A DNA stretch of 64,000 nt from Gordionus sp. m RMFG-2023 (lineage: Eukaryota > Nematomorpha > Gordioida > Chordodea > Parachordodidae). The stretch lies in assembly GCF_954871325.1 (NCBI RefSeq), contig NC_088778.1:17139666-17203665 (forward strand), given 5' to 3'. Below are positions 24,128-36,989 of the stretch, piece after piece. The notes beneath the pieces are model-generated. The model did not search any database, was not told where the DNA came from, and worked only from the letters and a program-made list of their open reading frames with translations. Numbering within the stretch: the stretch's first letter is position 1; each line of letters begins with the position of its first letter. Made by a program: the position numbers and the translations under genes.

Positions 24128-25915
24128 CAGTGGCGTCGTTAGGGGGGGGGGGAGGCGGAGGGGCTCGAGCCCCTGAAAAATTTGAATAGCCCCCTGAAGC
24201 AAAAAAATTTTTTTTTTAATGGCTCCTTAATATCCCCTTGAACTAAAAATAAATTTTTTTGACTGCCTACTGAATGATTTCTTTTATAATTCCTTTAAGT
24301 AATGTATAGATATAATTTTATTATTTAGAAATTAATAAGACTATTTAAATTTTTATTAAATGAATATTATTAGGTTAGATTAATACATATAAATTATCTT
24401 TTCACTATGTCAGCTCGATCAAATTCTGAATTAAAAATATAATATCAATAACTAACTAAATATTAATTTATCTTTAACAGTTGAAGTTTAATTGACTTTT
24501 ATTATTTAAATTATTATTTAACCCTAATTAAATAAATATAATCATATATTATTTGAAAATTAACAAATTTAATATTGTAATTAACCGAGTTCAAAATGAC
24601 TAATCAACTGTATATTTATTTTGAAATTTTATTATCATACCTTAAAAATATTTTCAAGGTCCAAATAAGTATAAGAGATTTCTTTATAAAAAATAAGTAG
24701 ACATATAGTTTATAATCCTCTACTATATACAGTTGTTTATAAAATATCAGATATAATGCTACTTTTATAGACGTATTCAGTTATATAATATATTACAGTT
24801 AATATTATAATAAATTTTACTAATAAATGGTTTTGATAATAAATATAATAATAAATTGCATTTAAGTATTTAACGCCATCTATTTAGTTATAAATAATTT
24901 TTAAAATTAAACATTTTATTATTCATCCTGCAATAGATGTAATAAATTTGATATCTTTTCTTCTCTTTTTTTACGTGAAAGCTATTTTTTTCATTTTCGA
25001 AAAACAGTCTTGAGTTAAATTTTTAATACAAGTATATTTTTGATATTATTACTAACTACTATTATTTTAAGATATAATATACCAAGGTGGTGCGACAATA
25101 TATAAAATCTTAATTGTTTCATCATATCATTTTGGTCCTTATTTTATAGTTAGAAAATGTTTCATTTCTAATATGGCATTGCCGTGTAAATAACTCCAGG
25201 CTTCAATATATTTGCATAATTATTTCTTTCAAAGATTTTTAGTGTTTTTATTTTATCAATTTATCCAACATAATAAATTCTGATATTAGTTTACATCGTG
25301 AGTGTCATGGCTATTACTGCAAATTAACCAGCATCTATTTTTTGTGTTGCTATGTAATTTAAGATTATTACTATAACGGCTGAGAACATATAATTGCATA
25401 TTTTAGATAAACAATAATGGTCAACTGTGTAGTCGTTTATATGTCATTTAAAATGGAAGATCATCTTTTAGAAATTTAATACAATAATTTTCTCGATTAT
25501 CAAGCTTCCATAATGTCATCTAAGAAGAAGCCCTAACCACCATATAGTTTTATGATTTGGATTGGTCGTTTATACTCTCTCCTACAAAAATTGTTGATTT
25601 GGTTTAGGCCTATACATTTTTCCTTATTAGTACATTCTATGTTACAGAGATTTATACTAGTTTGATAACCTTTTGTCAATATAAGTTGTTAAGAATTATA
25701 TTATTGCATAATGTGATTTTTTATAAGCCAGTTTATTTTGTATGCATAATATAATAAATGACAAAATTTGAAAATCAGAATCATTGTTCAGGGTTAACAA
25801 ATTTTAAAAAAGTATAATATATTTATATCAAATTGGGGGGTATGGGGGGCGAAGCCCCTCATAAAATTTTTTTTAGTTGAGCCCCCTGAGAGTGTGAAGG
25901 CTAGCGACGCCCCTG
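24128..25915. mobile_element. Non-coding hAT element copy B
   Basis: Ends CAGTGGCGTCGTTAGG and CTAGCGACGCCCCTG are inverted, with a perfect 8-bp duplication ATTATAAG (24120-24127 and 25916-25923). Length 1788 bases. The same body as copy A, with no transposase. A poly-G run lies just inside the left TIR. Confidence 0.9.
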
Positions 25916-26315
25916 ATTATAAGAAACAGGCATTTTAATATGAGAGATGATAGACCTACCAAATGGCGTATTATCAAGAAATAAAAGCTATATTTATTCT
26001 TATTTATACGCATTTTCCGAATCGATAAAAAGTTACTAAGTTAAATAAAAGAAGTTAATAGCCCAATATTTTTATCGGATGCACAAAAAGGTACATTGAC
26101 TTTATTTATTGTTAATAGTAAATTATATAGAAAGGATAAATCAAAAATAAAAGGTTAAAAATTTATATGATGTTCACAATAGTTCTTACCTAAGGTTAGA
26201 CCTGTGCGTCGATGTCTCAATCGACGGCGGCCTTATTTTTTTTATTTTTTCATCGGCGTTCAGCGGGACGCCGATTTCGCCGCCGCCTACTAAATTTTCG
26301 ATGGCGGCGGCGCGT

Positions 26316-29300
26316 TATTTATTTAAAAAATTTTTTTTTATAATTTATTTGTGCGCTCTTTTCTAACACATTGTTAACAAAGTTTGTCTTGTAGTTTTGT
26401 TATATACATATTATGATATATATGAAATGTCAATCAAAAGTGATCTTTTGAAGTAGTTTTGTTTTCGTGGAAGAAAAAACAGGTCTTTTGTTGGGGAGTT
26501 TATATTTAAAATATGTTTATATTATCTATATCATAATATTCCGATGTCTTCACTACGTCATGTCATAGCTACGTCATGTCATCGGTACGTATTTTATTTT
26601 ATTTGTTGATTTTATTTATTTATTTTATACAAACAGATGAATGGAATTTAGAGAATTGATGGTGTACCCATACCTAACATGGATTGAGAGATTTGAAAAA
26701 TCGTCTTTGAATATATATAAACAATATTCCCTCAACTTTCTAAATATGAATGAAATAAATGATGTGAATAAAAAGATTCAGGCTAATATTTCACTTAATC
26801 CTTTCTTTATTTTTTACTTATCAATTTTCATCTCATATTATCAATTACACATTAATGAAATCTCTACAAGATACTCAACTTGTATATTTATTTTGAACAT
26901 ACTCACAATTTTTGTCAGTACTTACATTACAATTTTTTATACTCATATTTTTCTTTCATAACCAATAATTAAGAGATAATCAAGTATATTCAAATATTTA
27001 AATATTCTTATCCTAACTTATTTATATTCTCTAATCCTTATAAATAACTCTTTCTTTATTTTTTTCCCCTCCCTTAATGAATTTATTTATCACTTTAATT
27101 TATTATCTCATTCTTTTCTTTCTATCTCTATTATCTATTAGCCACTATTTCTCAAAACCTTATCAATTCCTTTGATTTAATTTTTATTATTTTTATATTA
27201 TAAAAATTTATACCTTCTTTTCCCCCCTTTTTTAATCTTATTTTTTAATTACCTTACAATTAATTAACCTTAATCTTAATAACATTACATTCATCATGTT
27301 ATTTTTTAACTTTTAGAATATCATAATAGGCTTGATAAGTCCCCCAAATAATTTTTTTGTTGATAGCCCTCTAACTACTAGAAATATGCATCTAATATTG
27401 ACCCATCTACCGGTTTTACATTATTTTAATGTTTGTTTAATTTCAACAATAGTTTATTTATATTTTTGCCTGATTTCTTTATTTGTCTAGGCTAACCCTA
27501 ATCCCTCACATTGCTACAGAACATGATGAATCGATTATTAAAGATAAGCAAAGAAAATAATGACGATTAAACAAACGCCTTACCCGTTCTAGAGTTACTG
27601 GTACACAAAATAATAAAGATCTACGCTTGAAATGAACTCATCTGGAGATTCATTTTTTTTTTTTTATCTTATGTTTTATATCTATGTTTATTTTATTTTC
27701 ACCCAGTTCTCCAAATGATACACCACTACCACAATCTCTATGCCACCTCCGCCTATTTTTTAACAAATATAAACATTTAATTCTGTACTATCATTCACTT
27801 CACTAGGAGTTATTATAAATATTACTTTATCCGATTCTCTGAGAAACTTTCATGAATATTTATAGGAATGTTCAAACTTGAATGTACAGTACAGCCAATT
27901 TCATCAAACTTTATTAATGGAAAAATATGCAGTAGTTCTGTCGTGGCCTTTATAACAATACTTACGACCGTTTTATGGTTGAGTTAACATTGTCGTTCGA
28001 TTCTATTTTAGAAGGAGATACCAATGCTGACATTGACAGAAATATCGTTTTGCGTGTTCAAACTTGAATGTACAGTACAGCCAATTTCATCTTATTAATG
28101 AAAAAATATGCAGTAGTTCTGTCGTGGCCTTTATTTACGACCGTTTTATCGTTGAGTTAACATTGTCGTTCATGATTCTATTTTAGAGGGGTATACCAAT
28201 GCTGACATTGACAGAAATATCTTTTTGCGTTCTTCTTTTACCAGTATCCCAAGGCAAAGGCATATCATTTTTATCAGGACGCGATGTGTTTTGTACACTG
28301 CTTTGTTAATCCGTCATTACTTTCATCTACAACCCTAAATGATATAAAATTATACATTAATTATTTCCTCTCCATACGACCGCCAATATTTATTTTGTCA
28401 CTTTTTCCATCAAAAATTAAAATGTCAACAAGGATTTGCTCTTAATTTTATCAAACACATAATAAATAATCCTCATTATTTTTTAAAAAAATTATCCTAA
28501 ATTTACATGTCAATAAAAAAAATATCTTAAAAAATATATAAATAATTTGCATATAAGTTTAATTAGTGTTTAATGACATTTTTGTAATTTAAATAGACAG
28601 CATTTTTTTTTACTTAACATAAAAAAATATATATCCCTTACCAAATTCTTTGACATAATTTCAGAAATGCAAGACATACATTAAATTTATCTAAAAAATA
28701 ACAATAACCTTATATAATAAACAATTAATTGATCATATTACAAAAAAGTATAAGAGTCGGTTATTTTTATTTTATTTGTCATGATTATCTAATAACCCAG
28801 GCCTTCCCAGTTTCCCTTAATACGGAATTCACATGTTTTTTTCCATATTAGACTAATTGATAAATCAGTTATTTCCCGTTATATTAAAAATTTAACTATC
28901 TCCGAGGCGGGAAAAAATTTTCAAAATTATAATGGGTAGGACTGGGCTTGGAACCTCAAAATTAATGCACCTGACTTGGGAATATCTTTTACAAATTATT
29001 AAGGGTTGAGTTGGACTTGATAAACTTTTTTATAATTATAAGATCTTGGATGCTTCCTAATATTGTGAGCTTGAACCTGGCATGACATCTATCGTAAAAT
29101 ATGAATAAAAATTTAATTCCCCGTCATTTTTGACGGGCTTTCTACTAGTGATTATGATTGTACGATTAATATAATTAATGGGAATAATGTTAATTTTTTA
29201 TGATACATATATTTGTTTGTATATTTTAGAGTATGTGTTAGAAATAAATGTTTAAAATTGTTGCCGATGACTTTAGGATTCATCTAGGAATTGATGAGAA

Positions 29301-29874
29301 TAAAATGCAATGTAGAGGATAAGAATGGGATTCGTGAGTGATACAATGAAATGAATAAAAAGAATTAGAAAATGTTAAATAAAAAATTCATTTTTCACGC
29401 AAAAGATTACATTTTTTTAAACAAAGGAAATTTTTAATTTATAAAATTAAGTAGGAATTTTTATAAGGGATAAAATATAATTAGATATTGAGAAAAATAG
29501 ATGACAAGATTAAATATTGCTAAATGTATAAATTTAAAATGATTCTGTAAATATATGTTTATATATGATTATGATTGTAAGATTAATATAATTAATGGGA
29601 ATAAAGTTAATTTTTTACGATACATATATTTGTTTGTATATTTTAGAGAATGTGTTAGAAATAGATGTTTAAAAGTTTGATAATTCTGAAATTATTTCTT
29701 GTCTCCAATTTAAATTATTTTCTTATTCTCAGAAAAAGACTATGGAGTTGCATTTTTACTAAGATCAGAGTTCGATAAACAACACATATTAGTAATATTC
29801 TATTGATTTTTATTATAACAAATTAAAATATAAATTTGGAATGCAGCAAAATATAAAGTATGAAATATAATAAA
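26316..29874. other. Left part of hAT-C: AT-rich DNA, one tandem duplication, a Helitron-like end
   Basis: 27871-28056 and 28057-28230 are two tandem copies of a unit of about 186 bases (AACTTGAATGTACAGTACAG ... GCTGACATTGACAGAAATATC). 29120-29148 is a Helitron-like 3' end (CCCGTCA-TTTT-TGACGGG ... CTAG). TGATTATGATTGTA followed by TAATATAATTAATGGGAATAA occurs at about 29150 and 29567. An open stretch at 26641-26961 is low-complexity and hydrophobic; I do not call it a gene. Confidence 0.5.
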
Positions 29875-30700
29875 TCAGAATTCAGACTCAGCAAAATTAT
29901 AATTGTCATGAATATATAGTATTTTATTAAGATTCGTGGGACATAAAGAAGTCCTTTTTGCATTGAGTATTAATCCATCAATGGAAAAAATTCTTTCGCT
30001 GGGCGTACTGCTTGCAGGTATACAAAGAACCTCCCTAGCTAAATTAGCAAGCCTAGGAAGTTCCTGTCGTTTTTCTTCCAAAAGGTTAATGTGCATCCTC
30101 TTCCGGGATATTATGTTGGCTGAGCAAAATATGACATTCTTGTTCTAGATTACTAATGTTGTTATAATCGTTTCTTGGATGGGAATGTTTACGAGCTATT
30201 TTATCTATATAAGAACTATGCTTGCCCATTATCTTCAACTTGAATCTCATTCTGTGCATTTCTATCATGCTCTAAAAGTTTTAGATATATTTTTAAAAAC
30301 ACAATGTTATCGTAAAATTCGAATTTATATATTTTGAAATCTAGGATCAAATAGAGTCGCTAAGATCTAATGTTTAAAATATAATTTTATTATTAAAAAT
30401 ATAAAATAACTTGAAATTCAGTAATAAGAAACCCATTCAAGCATTTTTTCATATTTTCTTTTAAGCAAGCAATCAGATATTTTGCTTTGTAGGGTTTCTA
30501 TTTCACTGCGAAATAATAACCCTAGTTTATTGTCGATCCCTTTTGGGAGGAAATAAATTCCACCGACACTCGGAGATTCAATATCACGTAAAGCTCATCA
30601 ATCATATCCCATTCATTATTAAAGAGTTTTAAAGATTGATTTCCTATTTTATTCAGAACATTATTTATAGGAATTTTGTTTACACTTGCGAGCACTTTCT
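29875..30700 (-). pseudogene. hAT-C transposase, C-terminal part
   Basis: Minus strand. The dimerisation domain at 30096-29875 reads LPRLANLAREVLCIPASSTP then SERIFS, LILNAKRTSL and NLNKILYIHDN, the classic hAT C-terminus (ASS.PSER.FS). Upstream, 30700-30120 holds weaker, frame-broken transposase sequence (FNNEWDMIDEL near 30620). The 5' part continues on the far side of hAT-D at 43434-43700. Confidence 0.85.
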
Positions 30701-31200
30701 AGCATAATTAATATTAGGGAAATTTAATTTTAAAGTTATTAACCTTTTTCTTCTATCTGTAACCCCCCGGAGGAAGGTGCATCAAAATGATATAGGAGTA
30801 TAACTTATGGGGGTGTATCACTCAGTTATTTTCTAAGGGTATGTTTGTATATACTTATACTTGATGGCATCTATGAATGGCTGATTGGTTGGTGCAGTGC
30901 CATTTCTATTATCCGATTCATCAGACATATCAAAATGGCAGAGTTATTAAAGTAGCGCGCTACTTAGCGCTCTATCTTTTTTGGTAGCTATAGCTAATAG
31001 CCGCTACTTTTTTTAAAATTATTTAATTTTTTAGCACGCTACTTTTTTTAAAAAAAATATAATGAATGTAAGTATAAACATGAAAATTTAAATATAATAT
31101 CATAATTAATTATAATTTTTATAATTTATTATTTAATTTTGAAATTTAAATATATTTTCAATTTTTAATTTATATTTTCAATCTGTGTTAATAATCTAAA

Positions 31201-32150
31201 ATGGCATCGCCCATGGATATCCAAATCCTTGAAAGTGATTCAGACATGAAAGATTCAATGGAAGAAAATGTACTTAATAGCTCAAATAACGATTTCCCAT
31301 TCCCTAGATTTGAAAATTTTTCTTAAAATAAATATTAAAACAAAATCTGGATTCAAATTCCTGTGCTTAAAATGTAAAAAAAATATATCATCAAATCAAT
31401 CGAGTAGCTATAACCTGAAGAAACACCTAGAGGTAAATTGTTATTTTTACATTATAATATTATTTATTTTATTAGACTGTTCACGCCAATTGCTATAAGG
31501 AAATAGAGAAACATATAAAAAATTTTGGTATAGGAGAATCTTCATTCAAAAAGACAAATACTATCCAAACCAAATTAACTGATAAAAACATGTCAATATT
31601 TCACAAAAATTGGCTGATAAAGTAATTGTTGATTTTATTATTGACACAGTTCAGCCATTGTCCTTGGTTGATAATCCATCATTTACTATGATGATTAAAA
31701 CTTTATCCCCTGGCACAACAGTTTTTTGTCGCCAGACACTTATGAATAAAATAGCCGACAACTTCAAAGTGATGAAAGATTCTCTAATAGTAGAGTTATC
31801 AGATATATCTTATGTATGTACCACGGCAGATAGTTGGACACATAACTGAAGGTAAAAACTTATTTATATTTATAAATTGATCTGATTAAATATTTTTAGA
31901 GTTTATTTGGGAATCACAGGCCATTGGTTAGACCCTAGGACTTTAAAAAGAAGATCTGTAGCCTTAGCCCTTAAAAGGATTATAGGATGCCAGACATATG
32001 ACGTACTTGCAAATAAAATTATTGACATCCACAAGTCTTTTAGGATTCATAACAAAGTTTGCAAGATGGTTAATGATAATGGGTCTAACTACCTGAAGGC
32101 ATTTAGGTTATATCACAAATTTATTTATAATATTTATTTTAAGTTATAAT
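31201..32150 (+). pseudogene. hAT-D transposase, N-terminal exons
   Basis: The start MASPMDIQILESDSDM is at 31201. A BED-type zinc finger follows (FKFLCLKCKKNI ... YNLKKHLE, 31345-31433) ending at a GTAAAT donor. Then come TVQPLSLVDNPSFTMM, LMNKIADNF, VCTTADSW (31640-31845) and, after a short intron, GITGHWLDP, RRSVALAL and VCKMVNDNGSNYLKAF (31910-32105), the DDE-core entry of Ac/Hobo-like hAT enzymes. The first and second segments are not in one frame without an intron or a break. The next part is displaced to 36990 by Gypsy-1. Confidence 0.85.
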
Positions 32151-32503
32151 TTTTTGGGCAGTAAATTAATCAGAATGGAATAGTTATTATTTAATCTATA
32201 AAATATTTAGTATTTTAATATTTCACATTATTTATAGAATTTTTATTAACTAAATACACACATATTTTAGTAATATTATGATTATCATAATTTATATCAA
32301 ATTATAAATAAAATTAGTGAAATTAACTAATAAAATATAAAACAGAGGTGGATTATTTCATTAATTTTTATTGTACAGTGTCATTGAGCTAATCTAACAT
32401 TTAACAAGATATGGTTATTGAATATTTCATGGATGATTAGATTTTTACTATATTTATTTCTTTTTGATTAATTGCCATCAATTTATATACAGTACAGGGA
32501 ATT

Positions 32504-32661
32504 TGAAGTGTTTTATTAAATAAGTAAAATAGGTAAAGTAAGTAAAAGTATATTTAAAACAAAATATCATGTATATATATCATGAATTCAATCCTTCAGG
32601 TTATATAATTTACAAACGAAAAGTTAATATTATATTCAATTTAAATTCAATTTATATTACA
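32504..32661 (-). repeat. Gypsy-1 3' LTR
   Basis: 158 bases, TGAAGTG to TTACA on the plus strand (TG...CA when read on the element's strand). Preceded by GAATT at 32499-32503. Confidence 0.93.
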
Positions 32662-32684
32662 GTTCTCCCCACTATAAATTGAAT

Positions 32685-35677
32685 TCATCGTGATAACGTA
32701 ATTGGGGGTTTCGAAACTCTTTTTTCAAGAGTTGTATTCTCATGTTCTGCCTTTTCCACTTCTTCGGTCAACGTAACGGGTATTTCCTTCTCTTGTGTAT
32801 GTGCATCCCTCAATTGATCTGCATGCTTGTTTTTAACGATCCCCTCTGATTCCACATCGTACAATATTGCGCTTTTTCGTTGTAACACTTTTCCTTCATG
32901 CCACCCTGCTGTCCTTTCGTTTGCTATCCAAACTTTTTGCTGCTCTATAAACTCCCGAGGTTCAACACTTCTATCTTTGTAGTACTTTTGTTTCCATAGA
33001 GCGTTTTCCGTTCTTTCTCTCGTTGATAATTTCCACTGATCTAATGTCGTCCTAAGCGACCTTCCAAACATCATCTCGGCAGGAGATTTACCAGTAGTTG
33101 CATTGGGAGTATTACGGTGAGTAATTAAAACATTTACTAAATTTAACTGGTCCGGAGTCCCACATCTCCTTCCAGCATAGAAACGCGTCTTTATCGTCCG
33201 TATATATCGTTCAGCCAAACCATTCGATTTGGGGCTATAAGGGGCCGATCTAAAATGTTTTATATTGTTTTTTAAAAAAAACGTTTTGAATTCAGATCCA
33301 GTAAAATGAGTACCGTTATCTGAGACAATGTAGCGAGGTAACCCAAATCTAGCGAAATAATTACGCAGATTATTTATTACACTCGCCGAATTAATATGTG
33401 TTAAAATTGCAACTTCAACCCATTTGGTAAAAGCGTCTACGCAAATTAACCAATATTTTCCAGATACGGGGCCTGTCAAATCAATGTGTAATCGTTCCCA
33501 AGGTCGGGTAGGAATGTTCCAATTGTATAATGGCACTTCTTTAGCTCCCGGCCTTCCTTCTTGACAACTCTTACAACATTTAACAAAGTCTTCAACATCC
33601 GTATCGAGATTTGTCCAAAACACGTAATATTTACACAAAGATTTCATCCCCACTATCCCAGGATGTCCTCGATGAATCACATATAAAACCTCCTTTTTTA
33701 AAATATCTGGAATAATAATTCTATCATTATAAAATAATAATCCTTCTTCGAACGAAATATTATCTTTAATTGAAATATATTTTTTTACAATCTCCGAATA
33801 ATTATTTATATTATCAATATACCAATGATTTTTTATTAATTTAATAATCTCTTTTAGGTTTATATCATTGCTCGTTTCACTTACGACTTTACTGCGTGTG
33901 AAAGATAAATCCTCTATTAAATTAATTTTTAATCCTCTGATTTCTTCTTCGAATTTTTTTGTAACTTCATTGGTTTTTGCTTTCTCTACCCCCAAACGGG
34001 ACAGAGCATCGGCACATTTATTTTGATTACCTGGTCTATATATTATCTCATAATCATAATTTAATAGTTTCGTCGCCCATCGTATTAAACGGTTATTTGT
34101 TATTTTGTTAAGATCTCTTTTATCACCTAAAATATATTGTAATGGTTTATGATCAGTAACCAAGATAAAATGTCTTCCAAAAATATATTGATGAAACTTC
34201 TCGATAGCGAACATGATCGCCGAAGCCTCCCGATCAATTGTGGCATAATTCTTTTCAGCCGCCGAAAGTGTCCTTGTTGCGTAAGCAATCGGTTTCTCCT
34301 GGCCAGTAAGAAATCGGTGTGCAATAACAGCTCCTAGACCATCTTCGGAAGCGTCACAAGAAATCACGACAGGGATATCGGCTGAATAAGGAATTATTGT
34401 ATCTTCTTTTGACAATATATTTTTAACTTTAGTAAATATTTCATTTTCTTTAGCTGACCAAAACCAACCAACATTTTTACTCGTTAGTCGGTGTAAAGGC
34501 GCACAAATAGAATGCAAATTTTTAATAAATGCCTCATGATAATTCACTATTCTAAGAAATGAACGTAGTTCTTTAACATTGGAAGGTGTTTTAAAATTTT
34601 TTATAGCGCTAATCTTATCTTCTGTAGGGTGAATTCCGAAACTGTCAATAACATGACCTAAATAAGTGACTGACTTTTCTCCGATTTTAATTTTATCGGT
34701 CGTCGTGGTCAGTCCAGCCTTCTCAAATCTTCTTAATACTTCTTCCAAATTAACTATATGATCGGAATTATTCTCACCTGCAATAATTATGTCGTCTAAA
34801 AATACACTAACCATAGGAATTCCCTTTAATAGGTTTTTTTCATAAAGCGTTGGAATATTATCGGAGCGCTAGTCAAACCAAATGGAATTCTTTGGTATCG
34901 GTAATAACCGACATGTGTCGAAATTACTAAAAGGTCCCTACATTCTGGACTAACTCCGAATTGCAAAAATGCATCTCTTAAATCTGTTGTTGAAAATATT
35001 TTACCACCCGCGATTTTATTTGTTAGGTCGACGAAAGTTGGTAGTAAATCGTTATCGATCGCTAGATATTTGTTGATTGTTAAACGAAAATCTCCGCATA
35101 TCCGTACGGCACCGGATTTCTTTAAGATATTAACCGTTGGCGTAGCCCAAGTGATTGGAGTTATTGTTGGATCCACCTTCTCGATAACGCCTTCGTCTAA
35201 AAGTCTGTCCAACTCAGCTTCAATGGTTCGACGCAACGGAAAAGGAACTCTTCTTGCTGGTAATGCGATCGGTAACGTGTTCGGTTCTATTCGGATGACT
35301 GCCTTTTGCAGTTTGATTTCACCTAATTTTTTTTTAAAAACTTGAGGGAATTTTGAAACAATCGTATTTAAAGAGGGAATATTCATATTTATTTTATTAA
35401 TACGAACTTCTTCCGGTAGTTTTATATCAAATTCTCTAATGAAAGGCATCCCAAAAATAAGGGAATTCTCCCCTTTAACTACCCAAATAAGTAAAAATTT
35501 CGAAATATTTTTTACTTTGACTTCTACGGTACATTTACCTAGTACTTCGATTTGGATATGATTATATCCCACTAATTTATAAGCCGGTGATAGTTGTGGT
35601 CTGCCAATATGATTCCAGGTGACCTCATCAATCACACTACACGCGGCGCCGGTATCAAACTCCATAGCTAGCTGCAA
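32685..35677 (-). pseudogene. Gypsy-1 pol region
   Basis: Fossil pol. Order of parts on the minus strand: aspartic protease (FDTGAACSVID), reverse transcriptase (WATPTVNILKKSGAVRICGD, FGLTSAPIIFQ, FLDDII), RNase H (CDASEDGLGAV, TDHKPLQYIL), integrase zinc region (HRGHPGIVGMKS, CKSCQ) and integrase core (HIDLTGPV, SDNGTHFTGSEF, YSPKSNGLAERY). The domain order RT-RNase H-integrase defines Ty3/Gypsy. The integrase and RNase H parts are well preserved. Confidence 0.93.
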
Positions 35678-35739
35678 CCCATTTATCTTCGCATCGAGGT
35701 AGCTTTATTTGAAAATGACAGGCGAGGTGTCCGTGGCAG

Positions 35740-36554
35740 AATCATTTGTATGGCATGGGTTCTACAATCTTTCGCTATGTGATTTGCCTTACCGCAACGA
35801 AAGCATATCACTTTCTTTTGAATAGAGTTAGGTTTGATACTAGGTCTATAATTATTATTAGGAATATAATTGTTACTAAAGTGTTTATTATTATTGAATC
35901 TATTGACGTTAGTATAATTATTATTTCTAAAATAATTATTTTTCGTTTCGAACCCTGTGTTGGCTTATTTTTAATTATTTTATTAACTTCAGTCTGGGTT
36001 TCATTTTCCAACGAAGACAGCGCGATCGCGAAACGCACGGTCTCTTCAAAAGTTATATTGCCTTCGATATACTTTGACCGAAGTTCTTTGTCCAACTCAG
36101 GTAAGCCTACTCCTAGGATAAATATATCTCTTAAAAGTTCATCAAAAGGCGGTTTAAAATTACAAAGAGAACAGACAGTTTTAACCCTAATTGAAAAGTC
36201 AATAAACGTCATATTACATCTTTTTAGCGTAAAAATAATTTTCCTATTTACGAAAATGCTCGAACTATCCTTGAACACCAAATTTAAGCTTTTTATTAAA
36301 GTATCATAATTTATCATCTCTAAATTTATTGGAAAGTGAAAGTTCTTAATTTTGATAAGATTGTCTGTTCCGATATAGGCTAAAAGCAGGTCTTTTTTTG
36401 TATTTAAATCTATAATATTTCTTACTTTATAAATTAACTCCAAGTTAAATAAGTAGTCCTGAATATTTACTTTTTCTTTGACGAATTCTGGAATATGGAA
36501 TTTAATAGGAACTACTTCCATTGAGTCTTTAACTTTAATAGGGACTACTTCCAT
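35740..36554 (-). pseudogene. Gypsy-1 gag region
   Basis: Fossil gag upstream of pol on the minus strand: an alpha-helical capsid-like region, then a basic, Asn/Ile-rich linker and a CCHC zinc knuckle (CFRCGKANHIAKDC) close to the protease. No further detail claimed. Confidence 0.75.
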
Positions 36555-36641
36555 TGAATCTTCAAAGGAGCTACTTCCATTGAGTCTTTTACTTTAAATT
36601 TAATAAATCAAATAAATCTTCTCTCAAAATATCGTCGCCAA

Positions 36642-36803
36642 TGAAGTGTTTTATTAAATAAGTAAAATAGGTAAAGTAAGTAAAAGTATATTTAATACAA
36701 AATATCACGTATATATATATATCATGAATTCAATCCTTCAGGTTATATAATTTACAAACGAAAAGTTAATATTATATTCAATTTAAATTCAATTTATATT
36801 ACA
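36642..36803 (-). repeat. Gypsy-1 5' LTR
   Basis: 162 bases, the near-identical partner of the 32504 LTR, followed by GAATT at 36804-36808. Four extra bases are in a TA repeat. Confidence 0.93.
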
Positions 36804-36989
36804 GAATTCATTCAATGTATTCATTTGATAAAATATTTTTGCTTAGTTACATTATAATTCCTGAGGTTCAAAATTTAGAATACTAAGAAATGATTTTTCC
36901 ACTCCATTTTTGATAAATATTACTAGACATTTCTATTAAAACTGGATGAATAATTTAATTTGTCCTATTTAATATGAATATAGATATTT

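Larger units (their letters stand above)
32504..36803 (-). mobile_element. Gypsy-1: Ty3/Gypsy LTR retrotransposon in hAT-D
   Basis: Fossil element on the minus strand: LTRs at 36642-36803 (5') and 32504-32661 (3'), 5-bp duplication GAATT on both sides, a TTGGCGACG primer-site-like start inside the 5' LTR, and a GTGGGGAGAAC polypurine tract before the 3' LTR. Parts in order: gag with a CCHC knuckle, protease, reverse transcriptase, RNase H, integrase. Broken, about two breaks. The LTRs differ at only about two bases and one small repeat-length change, so the insertion is young. Confidence 0.95.

Noticed and set aside
26641-26961. Open frame of 106 codons as a gene
   Set aside because: Low-complexity, hydrophobic AT-driven frame inside a transposon; no recognisable motif or partner exon.
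35070-35345. Plus-strand open frames opposite Gypsy pol (also 40732-41295 and 35746-36309)
   Set aside because: Antisense shadows of the pol and gag regions.
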